Source of the DNA: Roseinatronobacter sp052379845
Lineage (GTDB): Bacteria; Pseudomonadota; Alphaproteobacteria; Rhodobacterales; Rhodobacteraceae
Direction: 5' to 3' (one strand)
Length of the DNA stretch: 64,000 nucleotides
NCBI GenBank assembly: GCA_052379845.1
Contig: JBQTCF010000009.1
Part shown: piece after piece, positions 1 to 7,202 of the stretch
Layout of the letters: each line of letters starts with the position of its first letter
Numbering within the stretch: position 1 is the stretch's first letter
The notes under the pieces: model-generated
Seen by the model: only the letters and a program-made list of their open reading frames with translations
Databases searched by the model: none
What the model was told of the DNA's origin: nothing
Program-made: the position numbers and the translations under genes

Positions 1-25
1 CACGCTGATCCGCTTCGAATTTCAT

Positions 26-57
26 AGGGGCATGCGGGTCACTGCATGCCCCTTTTC
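26..57 (+). terminator. Rho-independent terminator of the gene before the window
   Basis: Ten-base inverted repeat AGGGGCATGC / GCATGCCCCT (26-35 and 44-53) with an 8-base loop, followed by TTTT. It lies before the ABC transporter ribosome binding site, so it probably ends an upstream plus-strand gene outside the window. Confidence 0.75.
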
Positions 58-74
58 CATGTTCGGAGCTGCTG

Positions 75-1934
75 ATGAAACGACTATTTGGCTATTTTGA
101 AGCGCGCATAAACGCCTATCCTGACGATGCGCCGCAGCGCCCGCCTGAAACCCTGCCGGGGTTTGTGCTGCATTACGCGCGCGGCGTGTTGCCATGGCTT
201 TTGTTCATGTCGGGCCTGTCGATCACTTTCGCAGCGATCGAGATTATTTTGCTGGGCTATCTGGGCACGCTTGTCAACCGGATGACCGAACTTGGCCCCG
301 AGCGTTTTCTGGCTGAGGAAGGCGCCCGCCTTATGGGCATGGCCGGGCTGCAATTGGCGGTTTTGCCCGTCATTTCGGTGATTGGCGCGTTGGTCATGTA
401 TCAGGTCATCATGGGCAATTTTCCCCAGCGTATTCGCTGGTTGGGCCATCGTTGGTTGTTGGGTCAGTCGATGGGGTATTTTCAGGATGAATTCGCAGGC
501 CGCGTGTCCACAAGGCTGATGCAAACGGCATTGGCCGTGCGCGAAGTTACCATGAAGCTGATGGATGTTGCGGTCTATATTCTGGCCTATTTTCTGGGGT
601 CGCTATGGCTTGCGGCCACACAGGACCTGTGGCTGGCGTTGCCATTCCTGATATGGGCGGCGGCTTATGGGGCGCTATTGTCGGTAATTGTGCCGCGTCT
701 GGGGCGTGTGGCGCAACAGCAGGCGGATGCGCGCGCCGACATGACAGGGCGCATTGTCGACAGCTACACCAATATTGCCACGGTCAAGCTGTTCAGTCAC
801 AGCGCGCGCGAAGAAACCTATGCGCGCAACGGGCTGGACGGGTTCTTGCAGACGGTCTATCGCCAGATGCGGCTGGTGGCGGTGCAGGATGTGTCGGTCA
901 ATTTGCTGAACGCGCTGCTGACGGGTGCGGTGACGGGACTTGGCATCTGGTTGTGGCTGCAAGGGCAGGTGGAACTTGGGGCGCTGGCCGTGGCCATTCC
1001 GTTGGCCTTGCGGTTGGGGAACATGTCGCATTGGATCATGTGGGAATTTGCCGCGCTGTTTGAGAACATCGGCACAGTGCGTGACGGGATTGCCACATTT
1101 GCCGCAGCCCGGTCGGTGCAGGATGTGCCGGGCGCCACGCCGTTGGTGGTGCGCAAGGCCGAAATCCGGTTTGACCGGCTGACATTCCGCTATGAAGGGG
1201 ACATGCCCGCAGGGCGCAAGCCTGCGGTCATTGACGCGATGGACCTGACGATTGCCCCGGGCGAGAAGATCGGCTTGGTGGGGCGGTCGGGTGCAGGAAA
1301 ATCTACCTTGGTCAATCTGTTGCTGCGGTTTTATGATGTGGGGTCGGGGCGCATTTTGATTGACGGGCAGGATATTTCGCAGGTCACGCAGGACAGTTTG
1401 CGTGCGGCCATCGGCATGGTCACGCAAGATACGGCGCTGCTGCACCGTTCTGTGCGCGACAATATCGCCTATGGCCGGCCAGAGGCCAGCGACGCCGAAA
1501 TCTGGCAGGCCGCGCGCATGGCCGAAGCGGACGGGTTTATTGCCGGTCTTGTAGATGCCAAGGGCCGCCGTGGTCTGGATGCGCATGTGGGCGAACGCGG
1601 CGTCAAGCTGTCGGGCGGGCAGCGCCAGCGCATAGCGATTGCGCGTGTCGCGCTGAAAGATGCGCCCATCCTGATTCTGGATGAGGCCACCTCGGCGCTG
1701 GATTCCGAAGTCGAGGCCGCGATTCAGGGCCAGCTTCACCAGCTGATGCAAGGCAAGACCGTGATTGCGATTGCGCACCGCCTGTCCACGATTGCCGCGA
1801 TGGACCGGCTTGTGATCATGGATCAGGGGCGGATTGTCGAACAGGGCACCCATGCGCAATTGCTGGACCAGGGCGGGCTGTATGCGCGGCTTTGGGCGCG
1901 GCAATCGGGCGGGTTTCTGGTGGATGAAGGGTAG
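75..1934 (+). CDS. ABC exporter, fused permease and ATPase
   Basis: A 619-residue half-transporter of the type I exporter (MsbA/multidrug) family. It has a membrane domain with several hydrophobic helices over roughly residues 35-330 and a C-terminal nucleotide-binding domain. The Walker A motif GRSGAGKST is near residue 403, the signature LSGGQRQR near 512 and Walker B ILILDEATSALD near 532. It presumably works as a homodimer exporting a lipid or drug-like substrate; the substrate cannot be read from the sequence. GGAG six bases before the ATG supports this start. It is the last host gene before the integrated element and was probably the upstream neighbour of tRNA-Trp before insertion. Confidence 0.92.
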   Translation: MKRLFGYFEARINAYPDDAPQRPPETLPGFVLHYARGVLPWLLFMSGLSITFAAIEIILLGYLGTLVNRMTELGPERFLAEEGARLMGMAGLQLAVLPVISVIGALVMYQVIMGNFPQRIRWLGHRWLLGQSMGYFQDEFAGRVSTRLMQTALAVREVTMKLMDVAVYILAYFLGSLWLAATQDLWLALPFLIWAAAYGALLSVIVPRLGRVAQQQADARADMTGRIVDSYTNIATVKLFSHSAREETYARNGLDGFLQTVYRQMRLVAVQDVSVNLLNALLTGAVTGLGIWLWLQGQVELGALAVAIPLALRLGNMSHWIMWEFAALFENIGTVRDGIATFAAARSVQDVPGATPLVVRKAEIRFDRLTFRYEGDMPAGRKPAVIDAMDLTIAPGEKIGLVGRSGAGKSTLVNLLLRFYDVGSGRILIDGQDISQVTQDSLRAAIGMVTQDTALLHRSVRDNIAYGRPEASDAEIWQAARMAEADGFIAGLVDAKGRRGLDAHVGERGVKLSGGQRQRIAIARVALKDAPILILDEATSALDSEVEAAIQGQLHQLMQGKTVIAIAHRLSTIAAMDRLVIMDQGRIVEQGTHAQLLDQGGLYARLWARQSGGFLVDEG

Positions 1935-1994
1935 GGGGCTGGCCTTTGGCGGGGGTGCACCATCATCAGTTTGCGGGGGTGGTGCAATTCCCTC

Positions 1995-2023
1995 TTGATC
2001 TTGGGCGGGCGCTGTCATAACCC
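1995..2023 (+). promoter_or_regulatory. Candidate native promoter of tRNA-Trp
   Basis: TTGATC at 1995-2000 is followed 17 bases later by TAACCC at 2018-2023, placing transcription start near 2030, seven bases before the tRNA 5' half. The -35 box is good and the -10 box weak. In the integrated state this promoter faces the truncated tRNA half and the left end of the element, not a functional tRNA. Confidence 0.4.
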
Positions 2024-2036
2024 TGCGCAACGGAAT

Positions 2037-2074
2037 AGGGGTATAGCTCAGTTGGTAGAGCATCGGTCTCCAAA
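2037..2074 (+). repeat. attL core: 5' half of tRNA-Trp (truncated tRNA remnant)
   Basis: Thirty-eight bases identical to 12466-12503, running from the first base of tRNA-Trp through the end of the anticodon loop (CTCCAAA). After 2074 the sequence diverges from the tRNA, so this copy has no anticodon 3' strand, T arm or acceptor 3' strand and cannot be a tRNA. It is the host-side 5' half left behind after site-specific recombination near the anticodon loop. Confidence 0.92.
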
Positions 2075-2117
2075 GCCCGAAATAAACTCCATAAAATCAA
2101 AGCAGTAGTTTGCTATC

Positions 2118-2158
2118 TTTATCAGGACATTGCGGGAACGCAATGTGAACCTGATAAC
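2118..2158. promoter_or_regulatory. Left-arm inverted repeat with two CCTGATAA sites
   Basis: A long interrupted palindrome: TATCAGG (2120-2126), ACATTGCG (2127-2134), GGAA loop, CGCAATGT (2139-2146), GAA, CCTGATA (2150-2156). It includes CCTGATAAC at 2150-2158 and its inverted near-copy TTTATCAGG at 2118-2126, starting 44 and 76 bases from the att core. The same word occurs twice on the other arm at 12402-12422. It is best read as integrase arm-type binding sites, though the folded form could also act as an RNA hairpin or origin structure. Confidence 0.5.
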
Positions 2159-2182
2159 CTACCAATTTACACCTCAAACATG

Positions 2183-2216
2183 AAAAAACCCGGAGCGCGT
2201 GCAGGCGCATCCGGGT
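2183..2216 (-). terminator. Leftward Rho-independent terminator at the element's left end
   Basis: ACCCGGA-GCGC (from 2188) pairs with GCGC-A-TCCGGGT (to 2216). On the minus strand the stem is followed by TTTTTT (complement of 2183-2188), so it ends leftward transcription. No convincing minus-strand gene lies to its right before the replication gene, which hints at an antisense or leader RNA. Confidence 0.65.
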
Positions 2217-2294
2217 CGATAGCTTTGGATATGACCGAAGTCAGGCATACAGAATGCCCGAAACTGGCACACCTTGCAAGTCCGGGGGTGGGGC

Positions 2295-3155
2295 ATGCAT
2301 GAGCGTATCAACCGCTTCGAATGGCTTAAGGCGGTGCTTCGTGACGAAGCTTTGAATATGACGGCCAAAGCAACCGCCAGCGCCCTCGCAGTGCAATTCT
2401 GCTGTGATGAAACAGGGCAGATAAATCCAAAGTCCACGACCCTTGCTGACTATCTTGGGGTTTCGCTTGCCAGTGTCAAACGCGCTGTAACTGACCTGAT
2501 CAAAGCGGGTTGGCTTTACAGATACGATGGCAGAGGAAACCGGAAACACACCAGATACACCCTGATTTCGCCGGTGAATATAACCCCATTCCGCGCACCA
2601 AAAGGCGAGCAGAGACGTCGAAAGGCCGATCCGATTTCTGATGATCAGCTTCACGAAACAGAAGCAAAAAGTGGCTCAGTTGCGAGCCTTCAAAGGTTCA
2701 AACCCGACCCTTCTAAAGGCTCAAATGCGAGCCTTCAAAGGTTCAGGAATGAGCCTTTCTATATAGAACAATCTTCAGAACAATCTGTTTTCGAACAATC
2801 ACCACCAACAATCCACAGAGAGGGAAGGGATAGAGATATGCGCATTCAGGCTGGAAGGCCGGTGGTATTCTCACAAGTTGTCCACCACGGAACGGCACAA
2901 GAGGCAGACTGGAACAAATGGTTAACCACCCATGAACTTCCTAGCCTGGCAGCAATTGGCCTAAGGATTTCTGACAATGCAGGAACGGGCTGGGATATGC
3001 CTTGGAGATATCCACCTTCAGCAAACGACAGACAGCGCACTGAACAGGCTTTGTCCTTCGCTTGGTGGTTGGTCAATCAAGCAAACGCCAAAGCCAAACG
3101 TGATATCCCTTCACCGGCAAACCAGATCGATAAGGTGCGCTATGCTGGTGAATAG
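2295..3155 (+). CDS. Replication initiator-like helix-turn-helix protein
   Basis: A 286-residue protein with an N-terminal winged-helix-type DNA-binding region; the HTH TTLADYLGVSLASVKRAV spans about residues 48-65. This is the arrangement seen in phage O-type and satellite replication initiators. The middle is polar and repetitive, with ASLQRF twice, because the DNA there consists of iteron-like repeats (2681-2760). The C-terminal part has no motif I recognise. The ATG at 2295 is preferred over an upstream TTG because it follows a purine-rich GGGGGTGGGG stretch. It is the first gene inside the left att site. The likely role is to bind the internal repeats and start element replication with host enzymes; a plain transcription factor remains possible. 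Confidence 0.6.
   Translation: MHERINRFEWLKAVLRDEALNMTAKATASALAVQFCCDETGQINPKSTTLADYLGVSLASVKRAVTDLIKAGWLYRYDGRGNRKHTRYTLISPVNITPFRAPKGEQRRRKADPISDDQLHETEAKSGSVASLQRFKPDPSKGSNASLQRFRNEPFYIEQSSEQSVFEQSPPTIHREGRDRDMRIQAGRPVVFSQVVHHGTAQEADWNKWLTTHELPSLAAIGLRISDNAGTGWDMPWRYPPSANDRQRTEQALSFAWWLVNQANAKAKRDIPSPANQIDKVRYAGE
2681..2760 (+). repeat. Iteron-like repeats inside the replication gene
   Basis: TGCGAGCCTTCAAAGGTTCA occurs exactly twice (2681-2700 and 2726-2745). A third, diverged copy, GACCCTTCTAAAGGCTCA, lies between them (2706-2723) and a partial fourth, TGAGCCTTTCT, at 2750-2760. Each unit is itself an imperfect palindrome of the form GARCCTTNNAAGGYTC. Spacing of about 22 bases per unit, on one face of the helix, fits initiator-binding iterons as in lambda O. 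Confidence 0.6.
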
Positions 3156-3162
3156 GACAGCA

Positions 3163-3327
3163 ATGGACCAAAGGCAGTGCGATCAGCAACCGCCGCGTGA
3201 CATTCTGACCGATCTTTCAATCAGGGTCAGGCGCTTATGCCCAGGCCATCGTGACCCACACAGGTTCCATGAAGAGAAAAGTGCAATAGCCCATGAGCTG
3301 GCCATGTTGGCAGCTGGGGCAGAGTAG
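3163..3327 (+). CDS. Small conserved-looking phage ORF, unknown function
   Basis: A 54-residue protein starting at the ATG that follows AGGA by five bases; an earlier in-frame ATG at 3142 would overlap the end of the replication gene. It contains the cysteine/histidine-rich segment CPGHRDPHRFHEEK followed by a short helix, a composition seen in small zinc-binding or phage accessory proteins. It sits between the replication gene and another small ORF in one direction, so it is probably cotranscribed. No function is assigned. Confidence 0.5.
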   Translation: MDQRQCDQQPPRDILTDLSIRVRRLCPGHRDPHRFHEEKSAIAHELAMLAAGAE

Positions 3328-3337
3328 GAGCTACAGG

Positions 3338-3595
3338 ATGAACAAGGATCAGATGGCGGCGCAGGCGGATGATGTGGCAGTGTTGATCGACAACTATCTT
3401 AAGCGTGTTTGCGATGCCAGAGAGATCAAGCCTGAAGTAGCGCTTGCTGGCGCACATGCGCAGATCATAGCCCTGATGGCCATTACACTTGGTGCAAAGG
3501 TCACAGCTGAAGAGCTGCGCCGCGCCGCAACCGAGATGGATTTCTTCGCGAATGAAATCACTCTGGCAACCAGTCGAGCAACAGGCCGGGCGTGA
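3338..3595 (+). CDS. Small helical element protein, unknown function
   Basis: An 85-residue, mostly helical, mildly acidic protein without signal peptide or membrane segment. The start is set by AGGAG and CAGG just before the ATG at 3338; longer in-frame extensions read into the previous gene's antisense-like sequence. It follows the 54-residue ORF by ten bases and precedes the packaging genes. I recognise no family. Position suggests an early or packaging-accessory role. Confidence 0.55.
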   Translation: MNKDQMAAQADDVAVLIDNYLKRVCDAREIKPEVALAGAHAQIIALMAITLGAKVTAEELRRAATEMDFFANEITLATSRATGRA

Positions 3596-3692
3596 CCTTA
3601 TCGGTCTTCAAAGGTACTTCTTGACCGGTGCCGGTTGGGGGTAATTCGCGCCCCGACAATTCAGGCTTTGCAAATAATTACAAGGGGATGAA
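3596..3692 (+). other. Gap before terminase genes, candidate packaging start region
   Basis: A 97-base non-coding stretch directly upstream of the terminase small subunit. It holds GGTCTTCAAAGGTAC (3603-3617), which shares CTTCAAAGGT with the iterons, and a GC-rich segment GGGGGTAATTCGCGCCCC near 3637-3654. In lambda-type systems the cos site lies just before the small terminase gene, so this is the natural candidate, but no cos sequence can be recognised by eye. Confidence 0.3.
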
Positions 3693-4190
3693 ATGAGAAT
3701 ACTTGAGGAACTGCCGCTTGGCGACACTAAGGCCAGCCGCTTCCGGATTGGCGGCGCTGACCTTTGCGAGCTGCTTGGCATTTCCCCTGCTGCCCTCTCC
3801 AAGCTGAAGGAACGCGGCATTGCAAAGCACCATGGACGTGATTCGTATGATCTGGCCGAAACCATTCGCGCCTACGTTTCCCACCTTCGCGAAACTGCCA
3901 GCGGCCGAGGCGGTGAAGACCATGTGAACACCCTGACAGCCGAACGCGCACGGCTAGCGAAGGAACAAGCGGACTCTCAGGCAATCAAGAACGCAAAGCT
4001 TCGCGGTGAGTTGGTTGACGCTTCAGAGGTTGAACGCACTTGGGGGGACGTCCTGCGCCAGGTCCGCGCGCGCATTATGGCCGTGCCGTCCAGGTTGCGC
4101 GCCGATCGACCGGAAATTGACCGGACTGTCATCGATGACATGGACAAGGCCCTACGCACCGCCCTTATGGAGTTGGGTCATGCTGATTGA
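3693..4190 (+). CDS. Terminase small subunit (Nu1-like)
   Basis: A 165-residue DNA-packaging recognition protein. Residues about 20-60 form a winged HTH of the Nu1 kind (GADLCELLGISPAALSKLKERGI), a central charged helix follows (about 80-110), and the C-terminal part probably contacts the large subunit. RBS AAGGGG precedes the ATG. Its end overlaps the large-subunit start by 11 bases, so the two are translationally coupled. It should bind the element's own cos site and give packaging specificity, the key to a satellite filling its own capsids. Confidence 0.75.
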   Translation: MRILEELPLGDTKASRFRIGGADLCELLGISPAALSKLKERGIAKHHGRDSYDLAETIRAYVSHLRETASGRGGEDHVNTLTAERARLAKEQADSQAIKNAKLRGELVDASEVERTWGDVLRQVRARIMAVPSRLRADRPEIDRTVIDDMDKALRTALMELGHAD

Positions 4191-5955
4191 AGATGTTGCC
4201 CGCAATGCCCTGCGCGGACTGATACCGCCGCCACGCCTGCGCCTGTCCGAGTGGATAGAGTCCAACGTAACGCTGCCCGAAGGGGTGAGTGCGCAGCCCG
4301 GAAGGGTGCAACTATGGCAGTTTCAGCGAGAGATTGCGGACGCGATTGGCGACCCCGCACTTGAACGTGTGACTTTGGTCAAACCGGTTCGCGTCGGTTT
4401 CACAACACTTCTGACCAGTGCAGTTGCAAGCTTTGTGGCGAATGAACCTGCGCCCATACTGTGCCTCTTGCCGACTGAGGCGGATTGCCGTGACTACATG
4501 GTAAGTGATGTCGAACCGATATTTGCCGCTTCGCCGGCTGTCGCGAAGGCGCTGGCAGATGACCGCGAAGACAATGACCGAAATACGCTTATGTCCCGCC
4601 GCTTTCCGGGTGGCTCGCTGAAGGTGGTCGCAGCGAAGTCCCCGCGCAACCTGCGCCGGCACAATGTCCGTGTATTGTTCATCGATGAAGCTGACGGCAT
4701 GGAGAACACTTCAGAAGGTTCACCGATCTTGCTGGCAGAGCGACGCACATTGTCATTTCCTGATCGTAAGATCGTCCTGGGATCAACGCCGGTTCACGAA
4801 GACACCAGCCATGTGATTCGCGCCTATGCACAAAGTGACGGCCGAATATTTGAAGTTCCTTGCCCTGAATGTGGAACATTTTCCGAGATACTTTGGGATC
4901 AAATCATTTGGGATGAAGGACAGCCGGAAACCGCGCGGTGGCAATGCCCTGAATGCCGTTCGGAAATAGTCGAGGGCCACAAGCCCCAGATGGTTGCGCA
5001 AGGTCACTGGCGCGCCACTCGCCCGCACGTGAAGGGCCACGCGGGCTTTGCCCTAAATGCCCTGGTTTCGCTTCATACCAATGCATCCTGGGCACGCCTT
5101 GCCGCTGAATTTATCACCGCGAAAGATGATCCGACCACCTTGCAAACATTCGTAAACACCATTCTGGGGCAAGGTTGGCGCGGCGAAGGAGAGGAGCTGG
5201 ATGACGCCAGCCTTGCGGCGCGTGGGGAGGGTTGGAGCCTTGATACACTGCCCGACGAAGTTCTTGTAATCACCGTAGGCGTTGACGTGCAACATGACCG
5301 CCTTGAGTTGACCTATGTGGGGTGGTCTGAAGACGGGATTGCCTTTGTTCTTGGTCACAGAGTGATCTGGGGGCAATGGGATGAAGACACAACCTGGTCC
5401 GATCTGGACACCGCACTGCGCGAGCGCTTTGCGCATCCGCTGGGTGGCAAGCTGGCTATCGATGCGGTCGCGATCGACGCGGGCGACGGGACCACAATGA
5501 ACAAAGTTACGGCCTTCGCTACGCCTAGAACAAACCGCCGTGTACTGGCAATCAAAGGCGCGTCAGGGAATCGCCCCTTGATTGAACGTGCCGGTTCCAA
5601 AACCAAAACTGGTGCGCGCCTTTGGATTGTGGGTGTCGATACGGCAAAAACCCAGATTTTTGCGCGCCTTTCCCGTGGTTCTTCTATTCGGATGTCAGGT
5701 GAGCTACCACGTGTCTGGTATGAACAGGTTGCAAGCGAAAAGGCCGTTTTGCGCTATCGCAGGGGGCAACCTGTCCGGAACTTCGAGCGCATTCCGGGAC
5801 GCCGCGCCGAAGCCCTTGACTGCCTTGTCTATGCAATTGCTGCGCGTCAGATTGTCAGGCCAGACTGGGAGGTCCGCCGCACAGAACTTTCCCGCCCTGA
5901 TGCCCCAATGCGGCGCACCGGACCGGTCCTGAAATCGTCATGGATGAAACGCTAA
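4180..5955 (+). CDS. Terminase large subunit (GpA family)
   Basis: A 591-residue ATP-driven packaging motor and cos nuclease, slightly shorter than lambda gpA. The GpA-type Walker A variant PVRVGFTTLL lies near residue 70 and Walker B VLFIDEADG near 164. A CPEC...CPEC zinc pair is near residues 228 and 256, and the nuclease half begins around residue 350 with VGVDVQHDRLEL. The ATG at 4180 is chosen because it overlaps the small-subunit stop and the upstream in-frame sequence is the small subunit's other frame. GpA-type enzymes cut at cos sites rather than packaging by headful. The gene is complete and ends just before the convergent regulator gene. Confidence 0.88.
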   Translation: MLIEDVARNALRGLIPPPRLRLSEWIESNVTLPEGVSAQPGRVQLWQFQREIADAIGDPALERVTLVKPVRVGFTTLLTSAVASFVANEPAPILCLLPTEADCRDYMVSDVEPIFAASPAVAKALADDREDNDRNTLMSRRFPGGSLKVVAAKSPRNLRRHNVRVLFIDEADGMENTSEGSPILLAERRTLSFPDRKIVLGSTPVHEDTSHVIRAYAQSDGRIFEVPCPECGTFSEILWDQIIWDEGQPETARWQCPECRSEIVEGHKPQMVAQGHWRATRPHVKGHAGFALNALVSLHTNASWARLAAEFITAKDDPTTLQTFVNTILGQGWRGEGEELDDASLAARGEGWSLDTLPDEVLVITVGVDVQHDRLELTYVGWSEDGIAFVLGHRVIWGQWDEDTTWSDLDTALRERFAHPLGGKLAIDAVAIDAGDGTTMNKVTAFATPRTNRRVLAIKGASGNRPLIERAGSKTKTGARLWIVGVDTAKTQIFARLSRGSSIRMSGELPRVWYEQVASEKAVLRYRRGQPVRNFERIPGRRAEALDCLVYAIAARQIVRPDWEVRRTELSRPDAPMRRTGPVLKSSWMKR

Positions 5956-6066
5956 GAGCTTGGCAGGTTGCGCCACGTATTGCCAGTAAAGCAACCCCGT
6001 AACTCGGTGAGTGGGAAAACCCCGAGAATGCGCGGCCCAATGACTCCATCGGGCGCGGCGCATAAT

Positions 6067-6372
6067 TCAATACGGTTCTGGCTCGGGATCTTCATAGTAT
6101 TCGGAGATTGCCTCAGTTCTTGAGGCTTGCTCTTTCAGTTCCTGATTTTCCCTTATTAGGTTTTCAATCAGCCGAGCGGCTCTGAGCAGATTGTCATGCG
6201 CGTCCCATGGCGCGTTTCTATCCGGCGCATACAAGCTATCACCAAGCCTAGCTAGAATTTCGGAATTCATTGATCTGTTGTTCGCAAGTGCAGCGGCTTT
6301 GATCTGCTCTCGCATTCCATCTGGTAACCTCAGCATAAATTTGGCGCTGTCGCGACCTGCCGAACCCGCCAT
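6067..6372 (-). CDS. Arc/Mnt-type ribbon-helix-helix repressor
   Basis: A 101-residue protein whose N-terminus matches the Arc fold: DNA-contacting strand KFMLRLP (residues 11-17), helix GMREQIKAAALANN and helix SMNSEILARLGDSL. A charged tail about 50 residues long ends in DPEPEPY. It is transcribed away from a second RHH gene at 6478, with three palindromic operators between them. This resembles the Arc/Mnt immunity arrangement of phage P22. It probably represses itself and/or the divergent gene and so sets quiescence versus induction of the element. Confidence 0.75.
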   Translation of the reverse strand: MAGSAGRDSAKFMLRLPDGMREQIKAAALANNRSMNSEILARLGDSLYAPDRNAPWDAHDNLLRAARLIENLIRENQELKEQASRTEAISEYYEDPEPEPY

Positions 6373-6396
6373 TGCGCACCCCCTTCATAACTTTCT

Positions 6397-6462
6397 GTCA
6401 CCGTGACACTATTTTTCTCTTGACCTCAATAGCGTCACGGTGACTTATAGTGTCACGGTGAC
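6397..6462. promoter_or_regulatory. Three palindromic operators GTCACSGTGAC
   Basis: Perfect or near-perfect 11-base palindromes at 6397-6407 (GTCACCGTGAC), 6434-6444 and 6452-6462 (GTCACGGTGAC). The last two are 18 bases apart centre to centre and overlap the rightward promoter; the first is 25 bases upstream of the leftward regulator's start codon. RHH dimers typically bind such short half-sites cooperatively. Confidence 0.8.
6420..6450 (+). promoter_or_regulatory. Rightward promoter under operator control
   Basis: TTGACC (6420-6425) and TTATAG (6445-6450), or CTTATA one base earlier, are separated by 18-19 bases. One operator lies in the spacer and the next immediately after the -10 box, so bound repressor would block RNA polymerase directly. 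It would drive the small RHH gene at 6478 and probably the genes running through to the head block. Confidence 0.6.
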
Positions 6463-6477
6463 TTAGTGGGGCGATTC

Positions 6478-6636
6478 ATGAAAGATAGAAAACCTATGCA
6501 GCTTCGTTTGCCGCGAGACCTGAAAGACTGGCTGAAATCCGAGTCCGAACGGAACGGCTCAAGCCAGAATTCCGAGGTAATCCGCGCTCTGCGTTCCGCT
6601 ATGACCGCAACGCAGAGCGACAATCAAGCCGCCTGA
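6478..6636 (+). CDS. Small ribbon-helix-helix DNA-binding protein
   Basis: A 52-residue protein that starts MKDRKPMQLRLPRDLKDWLK. The strand PMQLRLP, a first helix DLKDWLKSESERNG and a second helix SQNSEVIRALRSAM give a minimal Arc-like fold with the typical N-S/E-V turn. It is divergent from the larger RHH gene at 6067-6372 and directly downstream of the shared operator region. It is likely the antagonist partner in the switch, or an activator of late genes. Short length fits Arc itself (53 residues). Confidence 0.75.
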   Translation: MKDRKPMQLRLPRDLKDWLKSESERNGSSQNSEVIRALRSAMTATQSDNQAA

Positions 6637-6656
6637 AATCCGGAAAGGAAAACACT

Positions 6657-7157
6657 ATGCCTAGAAAACCCGCCAGCGGGAACGCTACAGAATTGCCTCT
6701 AGATCATAAGCCCTGCTACGACAGCGCCCGCGCAATGCATGAGGCCGCACTTGAACAGTTTGCGCGCCCTTCCTTTCAAGCCGTTCCGATGGACATAGGA
6801 CCGGAACCGGATCCGCATGTTCTTTGGTTGATGCAATGGCGGGATTCTCGCCTTGCTTGGGCTGATCTTTGTGACGTTTTAGGTGAAGATGACGAAGCTA
6901 CAGAAGCTGTCTACCAGGAGCGTTGGCGGTTGTTTGACCTGATGACAGGAACAAGCCCGACGACCCTTTCGGGAGTTCTTGCGGTAATCTGTGCAATTTA
7001 TGAGGATGCAAGGGGTGTGGACTGTCTGAATCCGCCCCATGAAATGGCCTTACAAAACCTCATCTTAGCACTTGGTGGGGAGGTGAAACCGCCTGACTCC
7101 TGTTGGGTCTTTTCTTCCGGTCAGGCCAAAATCGTGGGGGAAAACACCCAACATTGA
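6657..7157 (+). CDS. Unknown element protein
   Basis: A 166-residue acidic soluble protein preceded by AGGAAA; no signal peptide or membrane helix. It has a tryptophan-rich central helix region (VLWLMQWRDSRLAWADLCDVLGEDDEA) and no motif I recognise. It follows the small RHH gene by 20 bases on the same strand, so it is probably under the same operators. Position between the switch and the portal gene makes it a candidate for satellite-specific functions such as helper interference or induction, but this is only positional inference. Confidence 0.55.
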   Translation: MPRKPASGNATELPLDHKPCYDSARAMHEAALEQFARPSFQAVPMDIGPEPDPHVLWLMQWRDSRLAWADLCDVLGEDDEATEAVYQERWRLFDLMTGTSPTTLSGVLAVICAIYEDARGVDCLNPPHEMALQNLILALGGEVKPPDSCWVFSSGQAKIVGENTQH

Positions 7158-7202
7158 CTTTCTTTCCCATTTGGTGTTTCAATCCACCAAAGGGGAAGAC
7201 TC

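Noticed and set aside
675..2063. Long minus-strand open frame opposite the ABC exporter
   Set aside because: High-GC shadow frame; composition rich in Arg, His and Gln with no domain, while the plus strand encodes a complete transporter.
2037..2074. Second functional tRNA-Trp
   Set aside because: Sequence stops matching the tRNA right after the anticodon loop; no anticodon 3' strand, T arm or acceptor 3' strand follows.
6067..6636. Toxin-antitoxin pair
   Set aside because: Both proteins have DNA-binding RHH folds; neither looks like a toxin, and they are divergent rather than in tandem.
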